In this document: in pieces, positions 1 through 11,431 of the stretch
Layout: every line of letters starts with the position of its first letter
Position numbering within the stretch: the first letter of the stretch is position 1
From: Polytrichum commune
Taxonomy: Eukaryota; Streptophyta; Polytrichopsida; Polytrichales; Polytrichaceae
NCBI GenBank assembly: GCA_950295325.1
Contig: OX485806.1
Span: 33,668,001 to 33,732,000 of the forward strand
Reading direction: 5' to 3'
Length of the DNA stretch: 64,000 bases
The notes under the pieces: model-generated
Seen by the model: only the letters and a program-made list of their open reading frames with translations
Databases searched by the model: none
What the model was told of the DNA's origin: nothing
Position numbers and translations under genes: made by a program

Positions 1-1383
1 TGAAGCTCACACACCATAATAGTAAGTAGCTAGTCCACATACAATAGGTACCTCAAAGCTCCAACTCGGACGCTTGAAGGACATGGTACATGCATGTGCA
101 AACCTACTTTACATTCGGTAAGCATACGGGCGAAAGGACCATGGCTCCCAAAAATCCCTACTCCGTCATTGGTTGAAAGCGGCTTGGCCCCCCACTTTTA
201 GATTTTACTAGGGAAGCTTTGGATTATCCTATGTCATTCTCCATGGATGAGATATCCACATGGAAATCTTACATGGTAACGATAGATAAGGGTGGCCGGA
301 AATGTACGGGCAAATTTTCTACATGGTTGCCCTTTGGAAGTAAGTTAGGCCTCATGGAATGGGGTGGTGGACTCAATGTGGACCTTGGGAGGCAACCCAT
401 GACTCCCTCCAAAACGCACACACAAAATACTACTTTCAAATTACACCTTTCACATCTATCATTTTTGTCCACTATGATTTTGACATAACTTTATTTATTG
501 TGTGTTTATTGCTATGTCTATATTTGAACCCACGTCATTCAATGTTAGCATTAAATAGGATTATAATTTTTTTAACATAACATGGATAATTGTGGGTTGA
601 TTTTTGTTGTAAATTTGACATCAATAAATAATAAGTGTGTAAGGTTTACCTTCATACTTTGGCCTCCCATATGTAGGCTACATTCACTTTGGGAGAAAAG
701 AAGCATTGACAATTATATCCTCATTGTCTTACTTTCAACCTAGATCCATCATTTTATTATTATTATTTATAAGTAGCGGAAACTCAACTACGTGTGTCCT
801 ATACGATTCAACAATTGTTTTTAAAGCTCATTTAGAAGCGTCAAATAGTTGTTTATCAAGAAGTTGAATATGCCGATCGACTTTTATTGAAATGTATTGG
901 TGCAAAAAGGAAATTTTATGTCTATTTAAATAGAACAGTAAGGCTCAAAATGCACAGGTGAAGTTTACATAGGATGGTTTGAACTTCCTATTTGAGATTC
1001 CAACAAGTGATGGTTGTAATTTTACTAGTTGCTACCCGTGTTGTTTGCACAGGTTGCACCCGTGCATATGAATTAATGTGTTGGGACACCCCAATCCCCA
1101 ACCCCCCAAGCCCATGCAATGATGACTCAATGTCCATGCATATTTGTTGTGTGCATTTCCGTCTATGCCCATCTCCCCCTCCCCCAATGGCATGTCACCA
1201 TGTCCCCTATGGCTCCCCATCTATGTCATGGTTGCCATGTCCCCATGGTTTACCATACCATGCCCACCTTTTGCATGCATGGTCCCTCACCTTTCAGGCA
1301 CCTTTCCACCTTCTTTTTGTCACATGGTGTTTATGGGGAGGAATGTTTCACATGTGGCCCTTTCTCTTTGATTGATTTGAAAT
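1..1383. other. Gene-free AT-rich stretch
   Basis: I see no protein with recognisable motifs. Open frames here are short and low in complexity. Between about 1090 and 1370 the + strand is rich in CCAT and CCCC words, which creates overlapping meaningless frames. Confidence 0.5.
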
Positions 1384-1855
1384 TTAGCAATATGTTCTAC
1401 CGATTTCATTGGAATCATGAACCAAAACTCATTATATAGACTACCAATTGAACTGGAACTTTCAACTAGTTTCACTACGCATTGTGACCAATTACATGAT
1501 TTGGCACCCATATTCACAACTTCACAAAAAATCAATTCTATGAACTATAAAACTTTATTTCACAAAGAACAATACATCATTTTAAAGATTCTCCTAATTG
1601 CTCCCCATGACGAGCTCTAACAAAATTTTGACTGATAGAGAAGAATCGGCACTTCTTGCTTTGTGCTTTGAGGGAATATAATGAAAGACCAAAGAAAAAT
1701 CGGCATCAAGGTTAGAGGCTTCTAGGTAAACACAAAACAAAGAGGAACCAATGAACAATGAGAAAGTAAAGAATGCGAAACGAGGTGAGAAGTTGAGAAG
1801 TGGAGAATACAAAAACCATAGAGTTTGAAAAGTTTTATGAAATTGGTTTGGAAGA
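1384..1855. repeat. Local duplication, copy A (uninterrupted)
   Basis: This block is a diverged direct repeat of 2219-4937. Shared anchors in order include TTTAGCAATA.GTTCTAC, CATATTCA.AACTTCACAA, ACTTTATTTCACAAAGAA, GAAAGACCAAAGAAA and AACACAAAACAAAGAGGAAC. Copy A reads straight through from AGGCTTCTAGGT into AAACACAAAAC. It is therefore the empty site for the transposon that splits copy B. No coding function is seen. Confidence 0.8.
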
Positions 1856-2218
1856 TTCATGAAGTCGCTGTCCACTATCATGAAATTGAGGTGTGCCACA
1901 TGTCAAGTTGGTTTAGAAAGAATCATGAACTAATTTAAAAGGTTCGTAAAATTGGTAGAAGGCTTTGGTAACATTGGTTGGAAGGTTCATGCACTAGCTT
2001 CTAAGTTTTCATAAAATTGAGTTTGCACTTTTGTGACGTCATCTTACCAAAGGAGTAGCAGACAATAATGGTGGGGAATGACAAGGTGATGACCACCACC
2101 ACCACCATTACCATCACTACCTTGCCCTTTGTATGTATAATTAGATAGGTGATAATACTCCTTTGGTACGATGAATTCACATAATTGCAACCTCAATTTT
2201 ATGATTTTACAAACCAAT
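1856..2218. other. Gene-free spacer with short degenerate repeats
   Basis: Variants of a GGTTCATGAAATTGG-like phrase recur several times between about 1835 and 2030. A CCACCACCAC run lies near 2091-2107. No gene is supported. Confidence 0.4.
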
Positions 2219-3182
2219 TTAGCAATAGGTTCTACTAATTCATTGAAATTATGAACCATGTTCACTATATAGATAACCAACTTAACTTGAACCTTCAACC
2301 AATTTCACTACATGTGAATAATGTCATCATTTGGTACCCATATTCATAACTTCACAAGATCAAATTCATGAACTATATAACTTTATTTCACAAAGAATGG
2401 TACATCATGTATAAGATTCTCTTAATCGCTAGCGTTACTCAAGTTTTGATTGACCTCTTTTATCCAACCTTGGACCATGTCTATAGCGAATACTTGTACA
2501 TCATCATTAATTCGACACGGCACTCCAAACATATTTTGTGCTCTATCTCACATGGCCAACACTCTTCTTACAATCAAATCCACAACCACATTACACTCTC
2601 AAATTCACAAGATTGCGCATCCAACTACATTGGGCTTGTGTTGCTTGCTTCGATGTACAATAATCAAAGATCAAAGGATAGGCATTGCTTGCTTTTGGCT
2701 TTAAGGTACTATATTGAAAGACCAAAGAAACATCGACATCAAGGTTAGAGGCTTCCAGGTCACAGTCCGGGGAGTTTTATACAAAAATCGGTACATTTCC
2801 GATCTTTTATAAAGACATTCGGATTTTTATTTTTTTGCTCGGAAGCTACCTAAATCCAATTTTTATTCTCGGTTAAAAACCGATATTTAACTTTATCATT
2901 CGGTAATTTTCCGACTTTCTAAATTTCATTTCGGTATGTTTCCGAATATTTGTATTGTATGTCGGATTTGTTTTTTAAAATATTGTAAAAAAAAATTGGT
3001 GTTATGCTTTTAAAGGGGTGAATTTGTGTTGATAGAAAATCCAAGTATCCTTGGAAGGATTTGAACCTTGCCAAGCCCCCACCAACTTGGGGCCAAGGAT
3101 TTAGCCTTTAAAAATATATATAAATCCAAAAAGGGTTCATACATTATTTAGAGGCTAGTTAGTACAACAATACATGCATCTT

Positions 3183-3425
3183 TTAAACATCCATATCCTC
3201 ATAATTAGAAAACATAGTTGAACTTACTAAACAAGATGCATCACTTGCAGAAGACACATAACGTGAAGGATTAGCATATAAAAACCGGTATTTGGTTCCA
3301 GTTTTCCACAAAGGAATTGCCTCTTCAATAATATTATCAAAGTTTTCATCCGGTCCCTCTAAAGCGATTCTAAGCATAACTTCCAAATTTTTAATTCCAA
3401 GTCTGTTTCTCACTCGTGTTTTCAT
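3183..3425 (-). pseudogene. hAT transposase C-terminal relic
   Basis: The conceptual 80-residue product starts KTRVRNRLGIKNLEVMLRI and continues EGPDENFDNI, then LWKTGTKYRF and NPSRY. The K-x-x-x-RNRL block followed by a hydrophobic L-E-x-x-L segment resembles the end of the hAT dimerisation region in plant BED-finger transposases. Full proteins of that kind exceed 500 residues, so this is only the tail. The BED finger and the DDE catalytic segments are not recognisable upstream. It lies inside an element whose ends and 8-bp flanking repeats independently indicate hAT, which supports the assignment. The ATG at 3425 probably falls inside the ancestral frame rather than at its start. Confidence 0.65.
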
Positions 3426-3626
3426 CCCACGCTCTGTACTTCATGGCGCCATGCACAAAACTGCAGTGTGATGTCACTGTGAAATCTTAGAATCGTTGTG
3501 AGAGATCCAGGAGATTCAAGAATCGTTGTGAGAGATTCAAGAGATCCAAGAGACAAGCATTGGTTCCGCACAAGTTTGTTTCCTACTCTTCAAGACTTAT
3601 CTACAAGATTTCAAGAGATTCACGAC

Positions 3627-3900
3627 CTCCGAAACAGATGTCTCCGACTGGATTGCAGTGGATCGCCGCACCGAACTGGACCTTCACCCTGGACCTCCGA
3701 AACAAATGTCTGCAACTGGATCGCAGTGGATCGCCGCACCGAACTAGACCTTCGAAGTGGACCTTCACCCTAGACCTCCAAAACAGATGTCACCAACTGG
3801 ATCGCAAGTGGATCGCCACACCGAACTGGACCTTCGAACTGGACCTCCGAAACAGATGTCTCCAACTAGATCGCAGGTGGATCGCCGCAGGTGGATGCAA
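3627..3900. repeat. Minisatellite, about 70-bp unit, 4 copies
   Basis: Four units begin near 3627, 3694, 3774 and 3844 with CTCC(G/A)AAACA(G/A)ATGTC and contain GGATCGC.(A)GTGGATCGCC. Unit lengths vary (66 to 80 bp) through a duplicated GACCTTC segment. The array lies wholly inside the hAT-like element. Frames across it are repeat artefacts. Confidence 0.85.
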
Positions 3901-3912
3901 AAACAAACAGAA

Positions 3913-4323
3913 CACGGGGGGATCACTCCATTGTCAAGTTGAACACCACGTGCGACCAAAAAAAATCTTCTTTTGGTAAGTTGCACCACCAAAATGGGTC
4001 AAAATTTTATCAATTTTTTTTCATGAGTAGATATACACAGTACCTATGACATAGTTAAAAGTGGTAACTAAATTTGATGATTTGTTTTTTTCATAAAACA
4101 TACCGTTTCTAACTAGAATGACACAGAATTGAACTAAAACAATTACTAAAAAAAATAAAGATGACTAAAAATTTCAAAAAATATATACAAAAGATACTAT
4201 CAATGGTTATGTATATGTAACAAAAATATCATAAATTTTAAAATTATATATGGCATGTAATATAGGGGTAGCAAACTTTGTCCGCACGTGGTGTCAACTT
4301 GACAATGAAGTGACCTCCCCGTG
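3913..4323. mobile_element. hAT-type MITE (family C[A/T]CGGG), nested copy
   Basis: This is a 411-bp foldback element with a perfect 8-bp direct repeat AAACAGAA at 3905-3912 and 4324-4331. The arms begin CACGGGGGGATCACTCCATT (left) and CACGGGGAGGTCACTTCATT (right, reverse complement). They continue through CACCACGTGCG for about 44 bp with few differences. The centre is very AT-rich and non-coding. It is nested in the larger hAT-like element, so it inserted later. Relatives lie at 7388, 12088 and 18822. Confidence 0.88.
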
Positions 4324-4937
4324 AAACAGAAGCGGAAGAGCAGTAGCGAAAAAGCACAAAGAGAAATCCCAGTAGAGGAGTGAGAGGAGTGAGATACTTT
4401 GCACAAGGGACTCAAACTCCTTATACTCGTGAGAGAGGGTCCTTGGGTGCTTAAAGCCTCAAAACCCTAATCGGCCCAATGAATGGAACCAACCCTAAAT
4501 TAATTAGCCTCCATGGTTCTTGACCTTATGAGTCATGACTCTAGTATTACCCTAGTAGAAATTTCCGCCCTATCCCTAGTCCCTTCGGCTACTTGCCTAA
4601 AATTTAAAAATTGGCTTGGTAAATATCCTAAAATATCCTCAACCGGCTATATTGCCGATTTTTTCTCATTTGAACCGGTCAATTTCCGACCTTAACAATT
4701 TTAAGTTGGTACCTCATCCGAATCATTGCGAACTCAATCGGAAATCTCCAAAAAAATTCGGCTAGCTCGTAACTAAAGTTCGGTACTCCCCGTTCATTGT
4801 TCCAGTTAAACACAAAACAAAGAGGAACCAATGAACAACAAGAAGGCAAAGAGTGCAAAACAAGGGGGCAAGAAGTTGAGAAGTTGAGAATAAATAAATC
4901 ACATAGTGGGAAAAGGTTCATGAAATTAGTTTGGAAG

Positions 4938-5907
4938 TGAAAGTCTTGAAAATGGCAAATATGGGTGATTCCATCACAAAAATTGAATTGATAGTCATTC
5001 TTGGTGACTTTATAGTTAACTCTAAATGTCCCAAATGTTTGCGAATAATGGGAAATTGCACACACAAATCCAAGTCCACAAATGTAGGAAAAATAATAAT
5101 AAAACTATAATTCAGACATTGTCACACCTCCAACCAAAAATATCCAATCCAAGCAAATGTGTAGTGGATATTATTGGCAACTCTCTAAATGTACCTACAC
5201 TATTGGCCTATTCATTAAGACCATCGCTTTCAACCGCCTTGTCATTTACATGTGGATTACGAGCAATTTGTGCAGAACCACATTTAACAAATGGAGACGC
5301 AATTTGTGCCATTATATGAGCATCACTCTTTGTGTAGGGGGCAACATCTTAGAGCTTGAAGGAGAACATATACTTTTCCTCTTTATGCAAAAGATAAAGA
5401 ATGATCGTTGGATTTGAAGTGTACAAATATAATGCATTTAGTTATAGTCAACAAAAAACAAGGACAAGTTGTACACTTATGTACTCAAACGATTTTTCCA
5501 AGCAACCTTCTTTACAGGTTGTTCGTCGGAATCTAGGGAAATGGTCTGATCCACATTAGGAGTAGGCACTATATCACATAATGGGGATAAGACAACATCA
5601 AACAAGGCATAGTCTTCCTCATATGCAACTAGATGGCGCCCACTATGTCTACATGCATGGATTGACACACTTGCCAATAAAATATTAAGAAGTCAATTTT
5701 ATTTTTTTATTTTTTTATGAATCACTAACATATCCCAAATGAGCATCATAGGGCCTGGAAATATTGAGAGGTAATTGGCCTATAGATGCGTAAGGTTTTT
5801 GGTTTTTTTTTCCCAATTTTTCCATATTTGTGGGTTCCTTAAGATGGTGTTGGGGTGGTGGCCAACCCACTCCCAATCAAAATATTCACATTTGGAAATA
5901 AATTATT
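4938..5907. other. Gene-free stretch
   Basis: No frame longer than about 100 codons with recognisable motifs is present. A T-rich run lies at 5695-5720. I see nothing else. Confidence 0.4.
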
Positions 5908-6150
5908 GGCAAAAGGGGGGAGGGGGGTTAATTCTAGCCCCAACCCCAAGGCCCTAGGCTCAAACACATGTGATCTTATGAAGGCAACAAACCATGACCT
6001 AAGGCCTAGCATCAAAGCACAAATCAAGATTTCTAAAGGGGGGGGGAGGGTGAAGAAGGTGGTTAATTCCATCCCCAAGCCTAAGATCCTAGGCTCAAAC
6101 ACATGAGATTTTATGAAGGCAATAAACCTTGGCATAAGGCCTAGCATCTT
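5908..6150. repeat. Two-copy tandem repeat, about 125 bp
   Basis: Two units start with a G-rich run (about 5916 and 6038). They share GGTTAATTC, CCTAGGCTCAAACACATG, TTATGAAGGCAA and TAAGGCCTAGCATC. The second unit carries a small insertion next to the G run. Read on the minus strand the unit begins GATGCTAGGCCTTA and ends in a C-rich run, which would suit an old retroposon tail, but I cannot assign a family. Confidence 0.75.
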
Positions 6151-6156
6151 ACTTGG

Positions 6157-6870
6157 GTTAATGGGTTGCCCGCCGCCTCCCCTCCACCGCTAGCCCCCTT
6201 GCTCGCATCCACCTCCCCTTAGCCTCTAACCGCTTCACCTCCCATTCTAACACCTTCGCCTTCCATGCTTGAGCTCTCCACTACCTCCAATACCCCTACA
6301 TTCTTCTCCCCTCCACACATGCTTACTTCCCCTCCTTCCATTTCCTCCTCCTTGGCACCTCCTCCCTCCTCCTCCAATATCACTGACATTCTCCACAAAA
6401 TGCCACACCAAAAATGAGGTTGGGTTTTAGGGTTTTGGGGGAGGTCATGTGAATGTGAGCCTCCTTCCTAGGCCATGCAAAAGTGAGCCATGTAAAGCTC
6501 ACCACCCACATTCACTCCCATTCTATGAAACTCACATTTCATCATCAAAGTGGGCAACATAAATAAAATCTTACCTTTGAGGATGTTTGCACGACTTACT
6601 CTTCATCATTTTCGGATGTTTGTTATGCCGTATCACTAACATTTTCTAAACACTCAGTTTTTAAAGTTCCAGGTTGCGAGCCCCCTTTGCCATCATCAAA
6701 ATTCAACACATGTGTGGTCTCGTAAATGTTAATATACACAACGTTGCTCCACATTTGACCTCATCAATTGCTTGGAACTAGAATACTTGAACAATATGTT
6801 TCATCTACGTCTTCTTCCAAGTGTCACATGTTCATGTGCTTACATTTGACTGTATGCAATGCATATACTA
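6157..6870. other. Gene-free, pyrimidine-rich segment
   Basis: From about 6165 to 6400 the + strand is almost entirely C and T in runs of CCTCC and CTCC. The rest to 6870 is ordinary AT-rich sequence. No gene is supported. Confidence 0.4.
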
Positions 6871-6928
6871 AATTGCTATATGAGAGCCTCAAACTTGAAA
6901 AAAAAAAATAGACGCTCTCTCTTATGCA

Positions 6929-9400
6929 TTGTTTGTTGCCATGCATAGGATTGTATGTTTTTATTTTGATTTCCTTCTAAATATGCAATGGAGCTATTAC
7001 ATGCATCACAATAGAGGCATGTACAACAACACTGAATGGGCCGATTCAAGTCCTCTACCATATGTTGTGGATAATGTTGCCCCTGATAAGTCTAGATTGG
7101 AGTGTAAGGTATGTCGTTTGACACATGTCTAAATTGCTTTGTGCCATGCTTGCATAATAAATGTCCACTCCACATCAACTAGGATGTCCAAGGCTTGCAT
7201 TCATCTGGGTGTACATGATCATAACTACAGGGGGCCTATTACCATATACTGCTTGAGAATTATTAAGTCAATTGCTCATTTTTATTGTAATAAACCAAAG
7301 CATTTTTGTGTGCAACCAAAGTAAATTAGAAATATTCAATGTCATATACTAAGATTTTGAAAAATCAGGGTGAACACTTAGCATCACCACGGGTAGGTCA
7401 CTTAGTGCATTTTAAAAACGACGTGCGGCATAATATAGAGAGGATTAAAATCATTTGAAATAAAAATTATAAAGGAATTCCAAATAATGAAGGGGCCATT
7501 AAATGTAGACAATCCCATTATAAGTAAGTTAGATGGACATAAAATGTGGGCCATTATTTTTTTGTAAAATTAATATAGGGGCTGAAGATAAGGATCCTAG
7601 AAGGTATGTTTAGTATGTTTGCTATGGTCTCCTATGTGTTTTCTTCATAACTTTGTTTGCAATGATATTATTGTTTGCACCCTTCTTTGTTTCCATGGTT
7701 TCCCTTAACACTCGTCAATGCGTTAGGAAGTAGATTAGCTTTTATTACTTAAAAGGAATATAGAGTACAAAAAATTGCAGTGACTTGGACAATATAAGTA
7801 ATGGAAGGGTGCAAACAAATGGGCCATTTTTGAAATTTAAGTAATTATAGGGAGGCTTTAATTCAGCCCTTGAAGGTAAATAGCCCCAAAACAAAAAAAA
7901 CCCCAGCCGCACGTGGTGCACAAAAATGCCTTAGAGTGACCTACCCGTGAGCATCACTACTCATGTTCAACAACACCGGCAAGTTCAAGCAGTTGCATGA
8001 CCTCGTTCTAGGTAAACGTTGGAGCATAGATGAACTTGTTGTTGTAATCCACCTTGCATAGAAATTTGAACACATAGTACATGTGTTTACAATAAACTCA
8101 TTTTTTCCCCCAAATTAACCATCAAGGACATTTTGATGAAGTTTGGGCATGTGGGTCAAACAAGAACCCAAAACAAATTGCATTCAGGGATTGAAATACC
8201 TACCCTCAAATGGGTCATCACATCTGGAAGATTCTTTTTGGCTTTTGAAAAAAACCTCTACCATCCACTTAAAACTTGTAGCAAGTGGGTATTGGATTTG
8301 CTAGTGAAGGTTATGTTGGAGAACAAGTATGTTCCTAACATTATCAATAAACCATCTCATTTATGTTAGTGAACCCATACAAATTTGTCAAACAAGTAAA
8401 CACATTTACACTCTTCTTATTCTTTTCTTTTCGTATTATTATTTTTTACATTGTCCTTGTTGAAAGCTAGAAAATTGAAATTGGTTTGCAATCGACGTTG
8501 ATTATTTTTAATTATTGTTAATTTTTGCATTGCATAGTATCAGATCCTCATGTGTGTCTTGTGACTAAAGCTCACAATAAGGGTATAGTTTATTGATTTC
8601 TTCCTCTCCATCGGTTGTGCCACAATAAAATACACAGAATACCACACATATTCAAGCAATTTTTGAGTTTGCCTTCTCATTCCTTCACGATGAGGCTTTC
8701 ATTCTTTTATTCATATCAGAATGTAAAGATATACATCAAGATGTTTGTACATATTTAGCCGTGTACGACTTCAATTTAGTTAGAGATTGGTGGGTGTGAA
8801 TGTCATGAAGTTGTGCTATGGATTTAATGCTACTGCCACAATAAATCTAACTTCCTTTGCTCAACAATCTCAATGCAATTCATTTTGATTCATTGGTTTT
8901 TGTATAACTTCTACTAATATTTGTGCATGTGTTTGTTTGTGGTAGTCAAGGAGATTTGGGATTTTGTTGCTCTACCATGAGAAAAATGAGCATGTGAAAA
9001 TTTTCTTCAATGATAGCAATGTGCTTGAAAAGTAGGGTGTGCGTATTGGTGATAATGGTGTCCCTTTTTAACTACACTACTGAGAAAGACCAACTAGTGA
9101 ATGGCTTTGTGCCTTGGCAAGGCACTCATGAGAAACATCACATCCTAATCCGAATGTTTATTGAGGCTTTGTCTAAGCCCAAAGAGATAGTCATTGATGT
9201 CGTGGCTTCTACAGTTTGGTATACAATCTTAAGCTCTACCCTAATATTTCAATAGTTCTTATCATCTTTTGTATTGTTTATGTAACATATTTTATATATA
9301 TATTCTCATTCAGGTGCCTATGTCCACGCATGTCGTAAGAATGGATGCCATCTTGTTTCTATGAGGTAGATGACCTCATTTTCAGTAAGGGGCTTCAACA
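6929..9400 (+). pseudogene. Decayed transposon-type gene with Cys/His block and methyltransferase-like tail
   Basis: One frame over 6929-7324 reads through WADSSPLPYVVDNV and LECKVCRLTHV, a stop at 7130-7132, then LCHACIINVHSTS and SKACIHLGVHDHN. The Cys and His spacing looks like a zinc-binding module and the style resembles repetitive-element proteins of plants. Downstream, pieces in shifting frames read LLYHEKNEHVKIFF (near 8965), GTHEKHHILIRMFIEAL and KPKEIVIDVVAST (9115-9216), then AYVHACRKNGCHLVSM (about 9316-9363). The last two pieces resemble motif I and its following helix in N4/N6-type DNA methyltransferases, split by an AT-rich intron-like insert. A MITE at 7388-7949 interrupts the gene. 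The Cys/His block is clear; the methyltransferase reading is tentative. No intact frame remains. Confidence 0.4.
7388..7949. mobile_element. hAT-type MITE (family C[A/T]CGGG), 562 bp
   Basis: A perfect 8-bp target duplication AGCATCAC flanks the element (7380-7387 and 7950-7957). The left arm begins CACGGGTAGGTCACTTAG and the right arm, reverse-complemented, begins CACGGGTAGGTCACTCTAAG. Both continue to a GTGCGGC block about 40 bp in. The interior is AT-rich and non-coding. The ends are close to those of the element at 3913-4323. Confidence 0.88.
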
Positions 9401-11206
9401 AAGGGGTGGACTATCCATTGGAAACGTAAATGATGTGTGTGGGTTAAACCCTTTACATATGAGTAGTTTATAGAGGAAAAAATGTATACGTACCAACAGT
9501 AGATTACAAAATGGACTCATGTATATATACTAAGTTTTTCAATGTAATGTGATAAATGCCTCTGCTACATACACAAGGCTATCGTGAGCTCGTGTCGTGA
9601 GGTGTTAATCAAGAATTAAATAGGCCTTTATTACAAATAAAAACCACTTTCAATTTCCAATGAGAAAGTCAATGAATCTTCTTTTTATACATAGCATATT
9701 ACTCAATGATTGCAACAAACATAACAGACAATAGCAACATTCCAAAGAGCAAAACTCAAGGGAGCCTATGAGCGCTCTAAGAGCGTCCATTTTGTTAAAA
9801 CCTAAAATCCAAATCCAAACTCTAACAAGAATGAACATGGTAGTCAACTGAAGAATATTACCATATGACAACAATATATGAAAACGTGAATATGGTGAAA
9901 TTATAGTCAAAGTTTTCTCTGAACCCTTGGGCTTACTTTTGTACATCTACCTTTACAAAAGCAAAGAGAACATTGTACACACTAGAGAAAAATAACACCT
10001 CTTCCTTATGTATACTATGCACACTAATGCCTCAAATAATACCGCTTCTTACACTCACATTAATTTTTGTACATGGCATGAAGAGTCCACCCCCGGGTAC
10101 TTCAACCACTTCGGGAGTCCTCACTTCAGACATCACAACCACCTTCATTAGAGGACAACAAACAATCTTTTTTGCAAAGTGGTGAGGAAATCAAGGTTTA
10201 GTATGTGACTTTTGCCCAATCTATTTCAGTTTATTGTTTTTTTGGGTTCTGTTGATCGTCAAAGTACCTAACCATCATTATGTATGTCTATATGCAATGT
10301 TGGCAAGATGATAGAGTAGTTGTCATCCCCCTTCCATGTCACTATGCATTTTGTGCATGCAGAGAGCATTGCTCTTGAACAAGCGGCCACATCAACACCT
10401 CCATCTCGCCCGAAGTCTCACAAGTTTAATCTCAATGTGGATACCTATTGTTCTATTCGGAGGCTTCAGAGGCATCAAAGGATAATGGGAGACAATTAGA
10501 GAGTTGACAATTAATACCATCCACTATATGTTTGATTGGGGTGGAACTTAGACTCCACCAAATTGGGCATTCTATATGCTTGCAATTGTATTTATAGTTG
10601 TACTACTAATAATAGAAGTTTGACCCATTACTGGATTGTGTGGCAATGTTTTGATTTTTGGCTTCCTTCTAAATTACCACAATCAATGGACATTGATTTG
10701 CTTGAGTTGCTTAAGCTTTGATTTTGATCAATGGACAAAATCTTTTATACTTCCATCTATGCCCAAAAACTTAAGTGTTTTTCTTCTTCAATGCCTCCAT
10801 CAATTCATTTACCAAATCTATAGGAATTCTAGAAAAATAGTTTAGAGCATGCTCAATACTTGCAATGTGCTTGCATTTTTATTTTATTTTGAGGAATTGA
10901 ATGTTGAATTTAACAACAATATTAAGATTCATTCCAAAACTTTCATGCCAAGCTTGTGGTTGATGACGTAAAAGTAGAGTAAGGCATTCATTAGGTTAAT
11001 TGCACTTTTTAAAAACTCCCCATTCATATTAGTTATAAAAAGTGCCAAAATACCACGAGTACATGATACTAGTGGGTGTCTTTCCAAATATTTTCCCTCC
11101 CTCATCACTTGCAAGTTACTGCTCATTGCTCACCACTTACATGATAGCACTCACTATTTGTAAGTAGGTGAAATCAAATAATAAATTATCCAAAATTTGT
11201 TCAAAA
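9401..11206. other. Gene-free stretch
   Basis: Several 60-100-codon frames occur on both strands but none has recognisable motifs, and composition is that of the surrounding repeats. It may hold further remnants of the decayed gene to its left, but I cannot show it. Confidence 0.35.
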
Positions 11207-11395
11207 TATGATAAAATGACACTAAATTGATAATTTTCTACATTTTTTTCATATTGCCCTCAATGAATTCAAGGAATTTAAAATAAAATAAAATAAAATA
11301 AAATAATACAATTTAAAATATTTAAGGTCAAGAAATTATGTCCAAAACCAAATTTAGCCATTTTTTTTTGTGAGCATTACATTTGATTCGTCTTC
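11207..11395. repeat. Dispersed repeat, copy 1 (partner at 35450-35640)
   Basis: Words shared in order with 35450-35640 include GATAAAAT, ATATTGCCCTCAA or GATGCCCTCAA, ACATTTAAGGTCA (here ATATTTAAGGTCA), GAAATT.ACGTCCAAAA and GAGCAT.AC. Copy 1 contains an (AAAAT)n stretch at 11279-11306. The repeat is non-coding and its family is unknown. Confidence 0.6.
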
Positions 11396-11431
11396 AATAT
11401 GAGGGGTGATCATAAGAAAGCAAGGACATAT

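Larger units (their letters stand above)
2761..4799. mobile_element. hAT-like element, internally deleted, 2,039 bp
   Basis: The element interrupts copy B of a local duplication. It is flanked by TTCCAGGT (2753-2760) and TTCCAGTT (4800-4807), an 8-bp target duplication with one mismatch. The left end begins CACAGTCCGGGGAGT and the right end, reverse-complemented, begins CAATGAACGGGGAGT. This matches the CAnnG terminal pattern of the hAT superfamily. Both subterminal zones (about 2780-2960 and 4560-4795) are dense in TCGG/CCGA words spaced tens of bases apart, as expected for transposase-binding subterminal repeats. Inside are a transposase C-terminal relic (3183-3425, minus), a minisatellite (3627-3900) and a nested MITE (3913-4323). 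No complete transposase is present, so it would be non-autonomous. Confidence 0.8.
2219..4937. repeat. Local duplication, copy B, split by a hAT insertion
   Basis: The left part (2219-2760) and right part (4800-4937) match copy A at 1384-1855 in order and orientation. They are separated by a 2,039-bp transposon. The left part also contains about 285 bp (2421-2706) where copy A has only about 75 bp, so the copies differ by an additional indel. No coding function is seen. Confidence 0.75.
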
